Program-made: the position numbers and the translations under genes | Shown here: positions 9,140 to 18,062 of the stretch, in pieces | How positions within the stretch are numbered: position 1 is the first letter of the stretch | Layout of the letters: each line of letters opens with the position of its first letter | Notes under the pieces: generated by a model | What the model was told of the DNA's origin: nothing | The model's input: the letters and a program-made list of their open reading frames with translations, nothing else | Databases searched by the model: none | Assembly: GCF_002584985.1 (NCBI RefSeq) | Contig: NZ_NUPZ01000019.1 | Coordinates: forward strand, 17,752 to 81,751 | Length of the DNA: 64,000 nucleotides | DNA from: Bacillus sp. AFS029637 | Lineage (GTDB): Bacteria > Bacillota > Bacilli > Bacillales > Bacillaceae_G | Reading direction: 5' to 3'

Positions 9140-9799
9140 TTAAGTCTCCCATCTATACCCGACCTTATGGACCGTTCTAATTTTCTCATCTAAATCAAGT
9201 TTTTTTCTAATCCTTTGAATATGCATATCCACAGTTCTAGTTTCCCCTAGGTAATCATATCCCCAAATTTTTTCTAAAATTCTTTCCCTAGATAAAGCCA
9301 TTCCTTTATTTTGTATTAAAAGGCATAAAAGCTCAAATTCTTTTAGAGTTAAATCAATACTATTACCATCTTTTTTCACAAGCATTTCTTCTATATATAT
9401 TTCTAAATTCCCGAAACTTATGGCGTTATTTTTTTTACTGTAACGTCTTAAAACTGTTTCAACTCTTGCCAAAAGTTCTATAGACTCAAAAGGTTTTCCT
9501 ATATAATCATCTGCTCCCATTTTAAGACCCTTAACCTTATCCATAATGGATGATTTAGCTGATAAAAAAATTACAGGTATGTCCTTATGCTTTATTTTAT
9601 CTAGTAGGCTAAACCCGTCTATTTCTGGAAGCATAACGTCTAAAAGTATTAAATCAAATTGTTCCGTTTCTATTAATTCTAAAGCGTTTCTTCCATTGTA
9701 AACCTGGATAGTTTCATAATTTACCATTTTCAAATTTAGGTTTATTAAATCTGAAATAGTTGGCTCATCTTCTACAATTAATATTTTTTCTGCTTTCAT
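9140..9799 (-). CDS. OmpR/PhoB-family response regulator
   Basis: 219 residues. The receiver domain (1-115) has the acidic pair in VEDEP, the phospho-acceptor Asp in LLDVMLP (about 53), and the conserved Lys in GKPF. The C-terminal winged helix (about 125-219) has LTLKEFELLCLLIQNKG and TVDMHIQRIRKKL. It is first in the operon, with the kinase directly downstream. The probable target is the operon with the secreted protein at 6942-7580, but no direct-repeat operator was identified. Confidence 0.93.
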   Translation of the reverse strand: MKAEKILIVEDEPTISDLINLNLKMVNYETIQVYNGRNALELIETEQFDLILLDVMLPEIDGFSLLDKIKHKDIPVIFLSAKSSIMDKVKGLKMGADDYIGKPFESIELLARVETVLRRYSKKNNAISFGNLEIYIEEMLVKKDGNSIDLTLKEFELLCLLIQNKGMALSRERILEKIWGYDYLGETRTVDMHIQRIRKKLDLDEKIRTVHKVGYRWET

Positions 9800-9943
9800 C
9801 AGTTCACTCTCCCCAAAAATAATACTTACCGTACAAATTCCCCAAAAAGGATAAATAATACATTAGACTTCCATCACAGTTAGTATTTAATTTGCCAAAT
9901 TGCTGTTTGTTCAACTACCTAGCCCATCTTACCAAATAAATAA

Positions 9944-10174
9944 GATCCATTTCCAGTTCATATTGTTACCAAACCAAAGAAACAAATTTCCTTTTTAATT
10001 ACATTAGATGAAAATGATAACGACTTATCGCTTGAACTATTAGAAGTGATAAAACAAGTTGCTGCTAAAGTGACATCCGAACACGGGGCATGTAGGGTAA
10101 TAACTAACTTAGGAAAATACCAAGATTCTAAACACCTTGATTGGCATATTGTCTCTGGAGAACCTATAAAATAA
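9944..10174 (+). pseudogene. HIT-family hydrolase, N-terminally truncated
   Basis: A 76-codon open frame has no start codon of its own and an in-frame TAA just upstream (9941). It reads PVHIVTKPKKQISFL, then ...CRVITNLGKYQDSKHLDWHIVSGEP, which matches the C-terminal two thirds of a HIT-domain (nucleotide hydrolase or transferase) protein. The HxHxH motif is reduced: Leu-Asp-Trp-His replaces the second and central His. The fragment is probably dead. Confidence 0.5.
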
Positions 10175-10270
10175 GATTTGTCATATTCAAGTATTGGTGA
10201 GTGTTAGTTCAAGAAGAAGGGATATATTTTTGTTATTCCATTAAAGGGAGCGATTACTGAGCAAGAAATA

Positions 10271-10314
10271 AAAGGGTAATACATATTATATATGACTAAT
10301 ATGTATCACCCTTT
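10271..10314. terminator. Long hairpin, bidirectional terminator-like
   Basis: AAAGGGTAATACATATTA pairs with TAATATGTATCACCCTTT around a short loop and is followed by ATTTTTTATG on the plus strand. Confidence 0.5.
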
Positions 10315-10374
10315 ATTTTTTATGACTTTTTACAATTTAGGTCTTGATAATTTTTAAAACAACTTTATTATCTC

Positions 10375-10640
10375 CGCACAGCTTACGCAATTAAAAAAAC
10401 GACAAGATTCGCTTTGGTTAAAAGAAGTAGATAGTACCGCTCTTCAATCATCATTGAAAAACCTCGCAGATGCTTTTTCACGTTTTTTCAAGAAACAAAA
10501 TGATATGCCACAATTCAAGTCTAAAAAAAATAAAGTACAATCCTATACAACAAAATATGCGAATACAAAGAGTTCCCTGATAGAATTAGCGGTCGTTGCG
10601 ATAATTGCGGCAATAGCTTATTCAAAAGTTCCGTAAAAGA
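10375..10640 (+). pseudogene. IS605-family TnpB (OrfB) N-terminal remnant
   Basis: The frame AQLTQLKKRQDSLWLKEVD, then LQSSLKNLADAFSRFFKK and MPQFKSKKNKVQSY, is the typical N-terminal helix-turn-helix region of IS605 OrfB/TnpB proteins. After about residue 60 the match is lost. A different frame in the same stretch reads GRCDNCGNSL, a zinc-ribbon-like segment that seems to belong to another protein. The RuvC domain and guide-RNA end are absent, so this is inactive. Confidence 0.6.
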
Positions 10641-10672
10641 TTTCGTCTTCTTAAGAAAATGTAGTCAAAAAT

Positions 10673-10972
10673 ATGCGATTGAATATTTCATCAGATACTA
10701 TCCGATTAGAAATTAAACCTTTCGTATTACAAGTAGAGCCATTGCAATTTCAAGAAGAGATTAAATACTTACATTCTCATATGAAATCCAGCACGATACT
10801 TCCACATTTAGAAGGTATTTACTTTAAAAGTAATGTAGATTCATTAACTTTTCATATAGAACATGAATTTAAGCAAAAAATAGTGCAAATGGCAGTAAAT
10901 GCAGGTATGGGACAGGAAGAATTCTTATTACAAGCTGTAAAATCTTATATAAGAGATTTAGAACAACGATAA
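10673..10972 (+). CDS. Hypothetical protein (99 aa)
   Basis: Not recognised. The frame is complete, with a good mix of residues and a C-terminal part (EFKQKIVQMAVNAGMGQEEFLLQAVKSYIRDLEQ) that has the look of a ribbon-helix-helix or other small helical DNA-binding tail. No strong ribosome binding site precedes the ATG. It lies among transposase debris. Confidence 0.4.
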   Translation: MRLNISSDTIRLEIKPFVLQVEPLQFQEEIKYLHSHMKSSTILPHLEGIYFKSNVDSLTFHIEHEFKQKIVQMAVNAGMGQEEFLLQAVKSYIRDLEQR

Positions 10973-11024
10973 ATATTTATTAAGAAGAAAAAATATGATT
11001 AAATCCTTTTAAATTTGGTGTCAA

Positions 11025-11215
11025 AATTTGATAGGTGGAACACCGGAGAATAAATCTGATGGAAGCTGTATATCTCGTACAATTCGGAGCTTTTCTATTT
11101 CTTGTAACAAACTATCTAATCCAATTCTTCCAGGATCAGATACAAGTTCGCGAAAACTAAGGATAGTTTGATCCTCTTCAAGTTGTTTTATCTGGGCCAA
11201 GATGGAAGATTATAA
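11025..11215 (-). pseudogene. Tn3-family transposase fragment
   Basis: Read leftward, the frame gives EEDQTILSFRELVSDPGRIG, then LDSLLQEIEKLRIVRDIQL and PSDLFSGVPP. This matches the N-terminal domain of Tn3-family TnpA (segment leading to the conserved DLF-x-G-V motif). Only about 60 codons remain. With the Tn4430-type ends at 21.9 and 58.86 kb, it shows that Tn3-family elements once occupied this DNA. Confidence 0.55.
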
Positions 11216-11233
11216 ATATGATCGTTAACAATG

Positions 11234-11286
11234 GACACTCAAAAAGATGGCTCCGGTACAATACTCGGAACCATCTTTTAAGTGTC
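11234..11286. terminator. Strong hairpin between SDR gene and Tn3 fragment
   Basis: GACACTCAAAAAGATGG pairs with CCATCTTTTAAGTGTC, with TCCG/CGGA at the top of the stem and a 10-nt loop. It could end transcription of the leftward SDR gene. Confidence 0.5.
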
Positions 11287-11366
11287 TAATTTTTAAAGGT
11301 CTTTTTATTAAACTGTCCCTTTTATAGGGTACATTTTCACTTTAACATCTTGTTTTTTGTTTTACC

Positions 11367-12170
11367 TTATTTTTTATCGATTTCATGTTTTAAAATCCCT
11401 GTTGCAGCTGATGTAATTAACGCACCACCATCTACAGGGATTTGTTGTCCAGTAATAAAGCGTGCCCGATCAGAAGCTAAGAAAGTAACCATATTGGCAA
11501 TATCATCTGGTTCACCAACAAATGGTGTAAGATGGCCTTCTTCAAGTAAGCCTAACATTTCTGGCGTAAATGCACCCTTTGAAGCCGGGGTTAATACTAA
11601 CCCCGGAAGAATAGCATTACAACGGATTCCCTGTTTACCGTATTGCGTTGCAACAGAACGCGTTAAAGCTAATATACCAGCTTTTGATGCTGCATAAGCC
11701 GTTCTTCCGTATTCACCTGACAAAGCGGAACCAGAAGAAGTATTGATAATTGCCCCGTCACCGGCTTTAATCATTTCCGGGATAGCATATTTGCAACCGA
11801 GCATAACGCCACGCAAATTCACTGCCATGATGTAGTCCCAATTTTTTGTTTTTACATGCACAACATCACCATCAATATCATTATTTCCAGTTGCAGCTGC
11901 ATTATTGTGAAGAATGTTTAGTTTACCAAATTCATTAATAGCACGTTCAACCATTGCTTTTATTTCTACTTCGTTGGAAACATCAACTTTTTGGGCAACT
12001 GCTTTCCCACCTTCAGCACGAATTTCTTCTGCTACTTTTTCACCAGCTTCAGCATTGTAATCTGCAACAACAACTGCTGCTCCTTCTTTTGCTAGTCTTT
12101 TTGCAGTAGCTTTACCAATACCAGAAGCTGCACCAGTTACAATTGCTACTTTTCCATCTAAATTTATCAA
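11367..12170 (-). CDS. Short-chain dehydrogenase/reductase (SDR)
   Basis: About 267 residues of the classical SDR family. The Rossmann cofactor motif is TGAASGIG (about 12-19), followed by NNAA, and the catalytic Ser (NTSSGS) and YAASK (about 158) are intact. The C-terminal VDGGA is usual for FabG or glucose-dehydrogenase-like members. Acidic VVVADYN after the second strand suggests NAD(H) preference. I choose the TTG at 12170 (MINLDGKVAIVTG) because AAAAGGA lies 9 nt upstream; ATG at 12179 sits almost on top of that site. The substrate is unknown and no pathway partner is adjacent. Confidence 0.88.
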   Translation of the reverse strand: MINLDGKVAIVTGAASGIGKATAKRLAKEGAAVVVADYNAEAGEKVAEEIRAEGGKAVAQKVDVSNEVEIKAMVERAINEFGKLNILHNNAAATGNNDIDGDVVHVKTKNWDYIMAVNLRGVMLGCKYAIPEMIKAGDGAIINTSSGSALSGEYGRTAYAASKAGILALTRSVATQYGKQGIRCNAILPGLVLTPASKGAFTPEMLGLLEEGHLTPFVGEPDDIANMVTFLASDRARFITGQQIPVDGGALITSAATGILKHEIDKK

Positions 12171-12296
12171 AATAATCATTCCTTTTATTAAATTATTTTC
12201 ACTCATCATTTATTTTATATATGTAATTTCCAATAGAATAAAGATTCAATTTCTATTTGTTGTATATTTAAACTACAATAAATAGAAATTGTATAT

Positions 12297-12446
12297 GGGA
12301 TACTGACGCATCGCCATCAAGTTGAACAATTAATTATTCCCAAAAACAAATAATGAACTTAATTCTTATAAATAAATACAGAGATAAAAATTTTCATCTT
12401 AGGGATACCTCAAAATCTTAGGTTTATGGACATGCGTCAGTCCCCC
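12297..12446. mobile_element. MITE copy 2, diverged ends
   Basis: A 150-bp non-coding element. The left end GGGATACTGACGCATCGCCA and the right end (inverted GGGGGACTGACGCATGTCCA) share GACTGACGCAT or ACTGACGCAT, followed by IS231-type CCATCAA / CCATAAA. It is a more distant relative of the other copies. It lies between the SDR and HD-GYP genes. Confidence 0.65.
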
Positions 12447-12545
12447 ATAAAGAAAAGACACCCTAGGGTGCCCTCTTCCGACTTGATTTACAAAATAAGA
12501 AAAAAACAATCAAAGTGAATATATGTAAATATACCCTTAATAATC

Positions 12546-13202
12546 TCAATCGCTACTATCTTCTAGAATTTCAACCCATGATGAATACACTATTTTAAAA
12601 TCTTCTACTAATTCAGGATCAAATTGATTACCGGCTCCTTCAATAATTTGCTTATAAGCCTCTTCTGGAGATAATGTAACTCGATAAGGTCTTGTGGATG
12701 TCATAGCATCAAAAGCATCTGCAATGGAAATAATTCTAGCACATAAAGGAATATCATTATTTTTTAATCCATCGGGGTAACCACTCCCATCCCATTTCTC
12801 ATGATGAGAACGAATTACAGCCTCATATCCTTCAATTAAAGAATAGTTTTCAATTAAATTTATACCTACTGTTGGATGAGTTTTCATAACTTTATATTCA
12901 TCATTTGTCAGGCAAGAGGTTTTATTTAAGATTTCGTTCGATATTCCTATCTTACCGATGTCGTGTAATAAACATGAAAAATAAAATTTAATCAGGTCCT
13001 CTTCACTATATTTATTAGTTTTTTTAGCAAGGATCAGTGTATACTTAGCTACTCTTTCACTGTGTCCTTTTGTATAAGAATCTTTTAGCTCTAAAATATT
13101 CATTATTGATTGCATGGTTCCTTCAGGCGTTCTCTTAGATTTTCCTAATAGCCTGGTAAGTGATGCGAGGAAATCTTTTGTAGTTAGTTTAGTCGATTTC
13201 AT
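12546..13202 (-). CDS. HD-GYP domain protein (probable cyclic-dinucleotide phosphodiesterase)
   Basis: 218 residues, almost entirely one HD-GYP domain. The metal-binding HD pair lies in LLHDIGKIG (about 80). HHEKWDGSGYPDGL contains the GYP signature, and IADAFDAMTSTRPYR is the conserved C-terminal block. The domain hydrolyses c-di-GMP or related dinucleotides. There is no receiver or sensor domain, so it is a minimal stand-alone form, and the input is unclear. The start follows AGGAGAGGAATATCAATTTT. Confidence 0.88.
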   Translation of the reverse strand: MKSTKLTTKDFLASLTRLLGKSKRTPEGTMQSIMNILELKDSYTKGHSERVAKYTLILAKKTNKYSEEDLIKFYFSCLLHDIGKIGISNEILNKTSCLTNDEYKVMKTHPTVGINLIENYSLIEGYEAVIRSHHEKWDGSGYPDGLKNNDIPLCARIISIADAFDAMTSTRPYRVTLSPEEAYKQIIEGAGNQFDPELVEDFKIVYSSWVEILEDSSD

Positions 13203-13266
13203 AAAATTGATATTCCTCTCCTATTTTTTAGTTTATACATTCAAAAAAATATTTTTATTAATATTC

Positions 13267-13672
13267 GGTTCTGGTGCAAAGATAAAATAAAAGAGAATAT
13301 AGCGCATATATTTCTAGCGGAATTGTATTTTATGCTGTTAGACCAAACAAGTAATGGATGAAGCCTTTCTGATTTTTGACAGACTGATACCGTAAATCAA
13401 GCTGTTCTTTTTAGGACGCACACGTTTCTTAATAAAGCGCTGATCTTGTTCCACTATATTATTAAGATATCTAACTTACCTTAGTTATATGCCTTCTCTC
13501 TTCGCTCAACTCTTGCTTCACTACAGGGTAGGCAGGATTCTTATCTGCTGTTATCACACCAGGTTTAGAAATATACGAAAAGGCCAAGGATTTCTTGATT
13601 TACTTAGATAAAAATCAATAGTATTCTCTTCGGAATCTAAAGCACGATATAAATATATCCCATAAAAACTAT
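13267..13672 (-). pseudogene. Degenerate IS6-family (IS240-like) transposase with one terminal repeat
   Basis: The right end starts at 13267 with GGTTCTGGTGCAAAG, and its first 80 bp nearly match the right end of the IS6 copy at 25.7 kb. Read leftward, fragments of the transposase are seen in order: IYLYRALDSEENTIDFYLSK, ISKPGVITADKNPAYPV, NIVEQDQRFIKKR, DLRYQSVKNQKGFIHYLFGLTA and a stop. Frameshifts and deletions separate them. The left end is lost. Confidence 0.75.
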
Positions 13673-13726
13673 TCATTTTTAGAAAAGGAATAATTACATA
13701 AATTAGAATTATCAAAAGTTATTCTG

Positions 13727-13954
13727 TTATATAAAATAGTTGATGAATCCCCCCTGCTCAAATAAGTGTGGAGCATTTTTTTCTGCAACAGCAAATGCCT
13801 CACTAGGGTAAGTGCGTATAATAGAAAGCCTATCGATTTTATCGCCAGCGTCTTCATATAAACGAAATAATATCGCTTTTGTGTGTCTTGTTTCCCTCAA
13901 TACTTTATATTCTATCCGTGCCTTTTCTATTGAAGATTGAGTTACTTTTATCAT
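13727..13954 (-). CDS. Hypothetical small protein (75 aa)
   Basis: ATG at 13954 is chosen because AGAGAGG lies 8 nt upstream. The product starts MIKVTQSSIEKARIEYKV and has a mixed alpha/beta composition with no signal or TM segment. I do not recognise it. It lies downstream of a truncated efflux gene on the same strand. Confidence 0.45.
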   Translation of the reverse strand: MIKVTQSSIEKARIEYKVLRETRHTKAILFRLYEDAGDKIDRLSIIRTYPSEAFAVAEKNAPHLFEQGGFINYFI

Positions 13955-14046
13955 TGGAAAACCTCTCTTTAACATAAAATACGCTTTCAAGCCAATTATA
14001 AATTACTTATAATGAGTCATCATGGTCCTTATAATTCACAAATCTT

Positions 14047-14247
14047 CTATTCTATTTTCAAATTATTTTTGGCAAGCATGCATAGAACGAAATGTATCAT
14101 CATTAATACAGTTAAAGCATTACCAAGTAAAGTTTCGTTTAAAAATGCGAATATTACGCTTAAAGTTAATGCAATTAAACTTGGTGTATGTCTAATATTA
14201 GACATATCGATTTTGCTATTTGTAGTATTCGTGGTCATAATATTCAT
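14047..14247 (-). pseudogene. Truncated MFS multidrug efflux gene (DHA2/LmrB-like)
   Basis: The first 50 codons read MTTNTTNSKIDMSNIRHTP, then IALTLSVIFAFLNETLLGNALTVLM. That is the conserved N-terminus and first TM helix (NETLLxxAL) of 14-TM drug/H+ antiporters of the DHA2 family. The frame then changes and stops, leaving about 10% of the usual protein. It diverges from an intact TetR gene with a palindromic operator between them, the usual regulator-pump layout. The pump has been deleted and its regulator kept. Confidence 0.65.
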
Positions 14248-14281
14248 TTATTGATTTTCCATCTACTTTTGTCTCTCCACT

Positions 14282-14307
14282 TGATACTTTTGTATACAAA
14301 AGTATCA
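14282..14307. promoter_or_regulatory. Perfect 26-bp palindrome, probable TetR operator
   Basis: The half-site TGATACTTTTGTA is followed by its exact complement. It lies between the divergent TetR gene and the truncated efflux gene, where an autoregulating TetR protein would bind. Confidence 0.75.
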
Positions 14308-14397
14308 TACGTAATATAATATACATGTGTAGATAAAAAAAGGGAGAATCATTTTAGAGTAGTTGTATACTTAATCTACAGAAAAGGAGAAGTGTAG

Positions 14398-14994
14398 ATG
14401 AAAAGTACTGAGGGGCAGCTGGATTTACGTATTAGACGTACACATAAATTATTGTGGGAGTCTTTATTTGAATTAATGACGCAATCAAAACAGAGATATA
14501 GTTCCATTACTATCAACCAAATCTGTGATCTTGCGATGGTGCATCGAACAACATTTTATAAACATTTTGAAGATAAAGATGCGTTATTGGCATTTGGGCT
14601 TAAAAAATATCAAGAGGAAGCTTTTAAAATACCACTTTTAGAACGATTAACTAAGCCATTTCAAGTGATAGAACAATTCTTACATCACAAAGAAATCGGT
14701 AAAATAGTAGAGTCGCAAATGAATGATAAACAATTTTTAAATTTAATACATTATCAAACTTTTGAAATAAAGAAACAGGAAAATCAAGAATTTCATCGAA
14801 TTTGTAAAAATCATACGATACCAATTGAGTTAATTATCGAATTCCATTCGGGTATAATTACAACGTTAAGTACATGGTGGTTACAAAATAGAAACAATGT
14901 TTCAGCAAAAGAAATGGATAGATACTTCCGTCAAATGATTAATCAAGATATTTTTCAATTTGAAAGGGAATGTATGGAGACGTTTTTGGTGTAA
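14398..14994 (+). CDS. TetR-family transcriptional regulator
   Basis: 198 residues. The N-terminal DNA-binding domain (about 10-58) has ITINQICDLAMVHRTTFYKHFEDKDALL, the typical TetR helix-turn-helix. The C-terminal ligand domain resembles the YxaF/LmrA type that controls drug efflux. AAAAGGAGAAGTGTAG precedes the ATG. It most likely represses itself and the now truncated efflux gene through the 26-bp palindrome upstream. An IS231-type end starts directly after its stop codon. Confidence 0.88.
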   Translation: MKSTEGQLDLRIRRTHKLLWESLFELMTQSKQRYSSITINQICDLAMVHRTTFYKHFEDKDALLAFGLKKYQEEAFKIPLLERLTKPFQVIEQFLHHKEIGKIVESQMNDKQFLNLIHYQTFEIKKQENQEFHRICKNHTIPIELIIEFHSGIITTLSTWWLQNRNNVSAKEMDRYFRQMINQDIFQFERECMETFLV

Positions 14995-15003
14995 CCTGTT
15001 CCG

Positions 15004-15032
15004 TTAGCTTGATAGCGATGTGATGCTACCCC
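15004..15032. repeat. Solitary IS231/MITE-type end, target of the IS231 insertion
   Basis: TTAGCTTGATAGCGATG followed by TGATGCTACCCC matches the right end of the partial copy at 56.77-56.80 kb. The IS at 15033-16667 inserted exactly at its outer edge. Confidence 0.6.
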
Positions 15033-16667
15033 ACATCCATCAACTTAAGGTATATTTTTATACAAAATACGGTCCTTCCATATAGTTTTTTATTATCTTT
15101 TATAGATTTTATAAAAGTGGGCATATCAAATAAACCCTGACGGGTTTCAATTTTTTTACTATGCTACCTGATGAGTAGAAGTGGTATACTCATAAACAAC
15201 ACCCAAAATATCAAAGACTGTCTTTTTCTCATATCGATGAGATTTTCGTCCGTTGTGCTGTAGGAGGTTAAACAGACGAAGGAGAACCTTTGATAATTCT
15301 TGGGTGTTTTTGTGTAATGCTTGATGAAAAAGTAAGAAATAATCTTTAATCATGTACATCGCTTTATATTCACTTAGTTCTTTCTGTTTCTTACGTAACA
15401 GAAGTTCCCTCATTTTAAACATAGTAGAAGAACATAATAGAATACTAATGAGTTGACCATAAAGATGACATTCTAACCGCTCTTGTTTAATAGATTTACA
15501 ACGATGAATTTGAAACCAAGATTTCCATACTTTAAATAACAGCTCAATTTTCCAGCGTAGTGAATATAAATCATAGATTTTCTCTTTTGGTACCCATTCC
15601 GTAGGAATATTTGTCATATATACCGTAATTCCTTGTAAAAGTTTCGTACGCTCTGTATATTTAATCCCTTTTTTCTTTTCGCGAATCGCTCGATCGCGTA
15701 GGCGTTTCTGTTTTTGTTCCTCGGTACATCTATAAACCACAATGCGAGTAACTCCCTACATATACATCATGTAATTCATATACTTGGCCAGGTTGTAATT
15801 GTTTCATGATGTCTTCCAAATGAATTTGTATATATACCGGTTTCAATTGAGCGGGTTTTGTTTTAAATACCACTGTTTCAAATTCTTTTTTATATATTTT
15901 AGTTGGTAACTTAAGACGTGATAAATAATATCCCTGCTTATCTTGAATAGACTTAAAGTCTTGGAAACGAAAATATCCTAAGTCACGAATATATAGTTCA
16001 TTCTTTTGTGCCATGCCCGTTCGAGTTGCACTATATGCCTGATCACTTCGTTTTCCTGGTTCAATTTCCACATCAGAAAATTTTCCACTCAACAAGTCAT
16101 ACTCTAATTGAATTTTCACACCAGCTGTATGACTACATCCTCCGGCACCAGGATAAGTAGTTGCGGAATCGATCTGGAATTTGGAAGGTTGTAGAATCAA
16201 GGACGAGAATCCGCTCAAAATAAGAAGAAAGAGAATGAGAAATTTTAGATGCTCCTCCAATTTTAGCTTGTAGAAGTGTAGTAAATACAGTTCGAAAAAA
16301 GGCTACAGAAGACGAGTTAAATCGTCGATCGAGTCCCTATGGACTTAATAAAATTCCTGTTGAAGTTTCTAATTGACTACAAAGTTGAGTAAGAGAGGTA
16401 GTAGCGATTTGTTGATTTAACCATACACACAAAGATAAGAGGTGGTACCCGTGGCACTTACGTTTTCGTTTCATTCCACCTGCTTCTATAGCTAATTGAT
16501 TAAGTGTGGTGGGAGACATATATCGATATAACTCTTCGGCAAATAAAGAAAACTCTTGTTTTTGATGCATATTCATAAAAAACACGTCACCCTTTCTCAT
16601 TAATATAAGAAAATAGTAACGCGCTTTTAATTTCAAGAATAGTCAAAATTTTTAAGTTGATGGATGT
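15033..16667 (-). mobile_element. IS231-like insertion sequence (IS4 family), inactive
   Basis: The element is 1635 bp, close to the usual IS231 length. The inverted ends are ACATCCATCAACTTAA and TTAAGTTGATGGATGT. It is flanked by 13-bp direct repeats with one mismatch, GTGATGCTACCCC at 15020-15032 and GTGGTGCTACCCC at 16668-16680, the expected target duplication. The single transposase gene is frameshifted. Confidence 0.85.
15159..16576 (-). pseudogene. IS231-like transposase, frameshifted
   Basis: Three consecutive frames together give one IS231 transposase. The N-terminal part from ATG at 16576 (MNMHQKQEFSLFAEELYRYM ... RKRKCHGY ... QLETSTGILLSP) stops at 16337. The middle part (15730-16260) has DSATTYPGAGGCSHTAGVKI, IRDLGYF and YLSRLKLPT. 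The C-terminal part (15159-15740) has VTNIPT-like [31 protein letters not shown] and [34 protein letters not shown] carries the conserved Y-(2)-R-(3)-E-(6)-K signature of IS4-family elements. At least two frame changes make it inactive. Confidence 0.85.
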
Positions 16668-16673
16668 GTGGTG

Positions 16674-18062
16674 CTACCCCAACAAGCTTGAATTGTAATT
16701 AGGGGCTAGTACAATGTTTGTGTATGTACCTACACCTGAAAGGTACTTGTATTTATGTTTGAAACCTGATGGAATAAAAACAGATGCAGGGCTCTCAATG
16801 GTTTGCACGTCTCCCTCGATTTCCACTTTACATATAAGCCCTGTACCATCTATGTTATTACCCCAAAATACAAAAGCACTATCACAATGATGTGCATGAT
16901 AATCCACATGACCTTCCAAGTTTTCGTCCATATGCTGATTACAGAATATACGTTGTATTACATAGAATGAAGCACGCTCATCTGTTCTATAATCCATCTG
17001 CACCCATCGTTCTCCTGGCCCATCCCTATGATACAAAAGTTCAGATGCCCCTTTTACAAATGGTTTACTGACGCGTAAATTCTTTGAAAGGCGAGGGCCT
17101 TTTCGTTCTACCCGTTTTTGTTGGATCTTCCTCACTCTTCCTATCATTTCAGGTTGAACTCCTTCATATGCTAAAACATTATGATTCACAGCTTTTACGT
17201 GATAAGGTGCTGTATGTGTAAAAATATTTTTTCCAATAATAGGTCTCCAATGATCGACTTTACAACCTGTAGCCAATTGAAGAGATTGTGTTAATTCTGG
17301 AATCATTTTTAATTGAAAGTGTTGATTATATTTTTGTGATAACAGAACAGATAAATTTAGTAAATCAACAATCCCAGCCCGTTCACCAATCCCGCATAAA
17401 GTTGCATCAATGACAGAAGCCCCAGCATCAATAGCTGCAAGAGCATTCGCTAGTGCTAGTCCTAAATCATTATGTAGGTGTACTTCAATTTCACAAGGGA
17501 ATGTTTCAACCGCTTTCTTGACTATGGTTGCACACTCATTAGGTTCCCAAATTCCCACCGTATCAGCTAAACTAATTCGATTTGCTCCCGCTTGATATGC
17601 GATTTTTCCAAGGTAAGAAATATCTTCCCAAGTAGTTCTGGAAGCATCTTCAATTGTGAATCGGATTTTCATGCCTAAGTAACGAGCTTCTTCAATCGCT
17701 TGTTTCACTTGATTCATCACATAATCTTTTGATCGATTTGTATACTTGGTTTGTAAAGAAATCGGATTAATAGATGCCCAAATCCCTACCCAATCAGCTC
17801 CTGCTCGATATGCAGCATGAACTTCTTCTTTTCTCGCTCGAGCGTGCATTAAAATAGCAGCTTGTTCTGCAGCAGCCGCAACTTCTCGGCAAACCGCTTC
17901 TTCTTCACGAGAAATTCCAGGATGTCCAACTTCAATTAACCGGATTCCAAAATCCTCAAGCATATGAACCAGCGTAATTTTATCTTTCTTTGAAAAACGA
18001 ACACCACATTGTTGTTCCCCTTCTCGTAAAGTAGCATCTAAGATTGTTATATCTCTGTTCAT
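16674..18062 (-). CDS. HMGL/homocitrate-synthase-like aldolase fused to a C-terminal cupin
   Basis: 462 residues. Residues 1 to about 270 form a DRE-TIM barrel of the isopropylmalate/homocitrate synthase and HMG-CoA lyase superfamily. LDATLREGEQ is the D-x-T-x-R-(D/E)-G-E-Q active site, and EVHLHNDLGLALANA gives HxHNDxG for metal binding. TLCGIGERAG is also conserved. Such enzymes condense acetyl-CoA with a 2-oxo acid or run the reverse reaction. The usual regulatory domain is absent. From about 340 the protein becomes a cupin-like beta domain (HVDYHAHHCDSAFVFWG ... ASVFIPSGFKHKYKYLSG). Its ATG overlaps the hydrolase stop (ATGA), so it is the last gene of the five-gene operon. The substrate is unknown. 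Confidence 0.8.
   Translation of the reverse strand: MNRDITILDATLREGEQQCGVRFSKKDKITLVHMLEDFGIRLIEVGHPGISREEEAVCREVAAAAEQAAILMHARARKEEVHAAYRAGADWVGIWASINPISLQTKYTNRSKDYVMNQVKQAIEEARYLGMKIRFTIEDASRTTWEDISYLGKIAYQAGANRISLADTVGIWEPNECATIVKKAVETFPCEIEVHLHNDLGLALANALAAIDAGASVIDATLCGIGERAGIVDLLNLSVLLSQKYNQHFQLKMIPELTQSLQLATGCKVDHWRPIIGKNIFTHTAPYHVKAVNHNVLAYEGVQPEMIGRVRKIQQKRVERKGPRLSKNLRVSKPFVKGASELLYHRDGPGERWVQMDYRTDERASFYVIQRIFCNQHMDENLEGHVDYHAHHCDSAFVFWGNNIDGTGLICKVEIEGDVQTIESPASVFIPSGFKHKYKYLSGVGTYTNIVLAPNYNSSLLG

Noticed and set aside
9944-10174. Considered as an intact small HIT protein
   Set aside because: There is no start codon with a ribosome binding site, and the catalytic His triad is incomplete.
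11350-11697. A 115-codon rightward frame overlapping the SDR gene
   Set aside because: The SDR frame on the other strand has all family motifs; this one has none.
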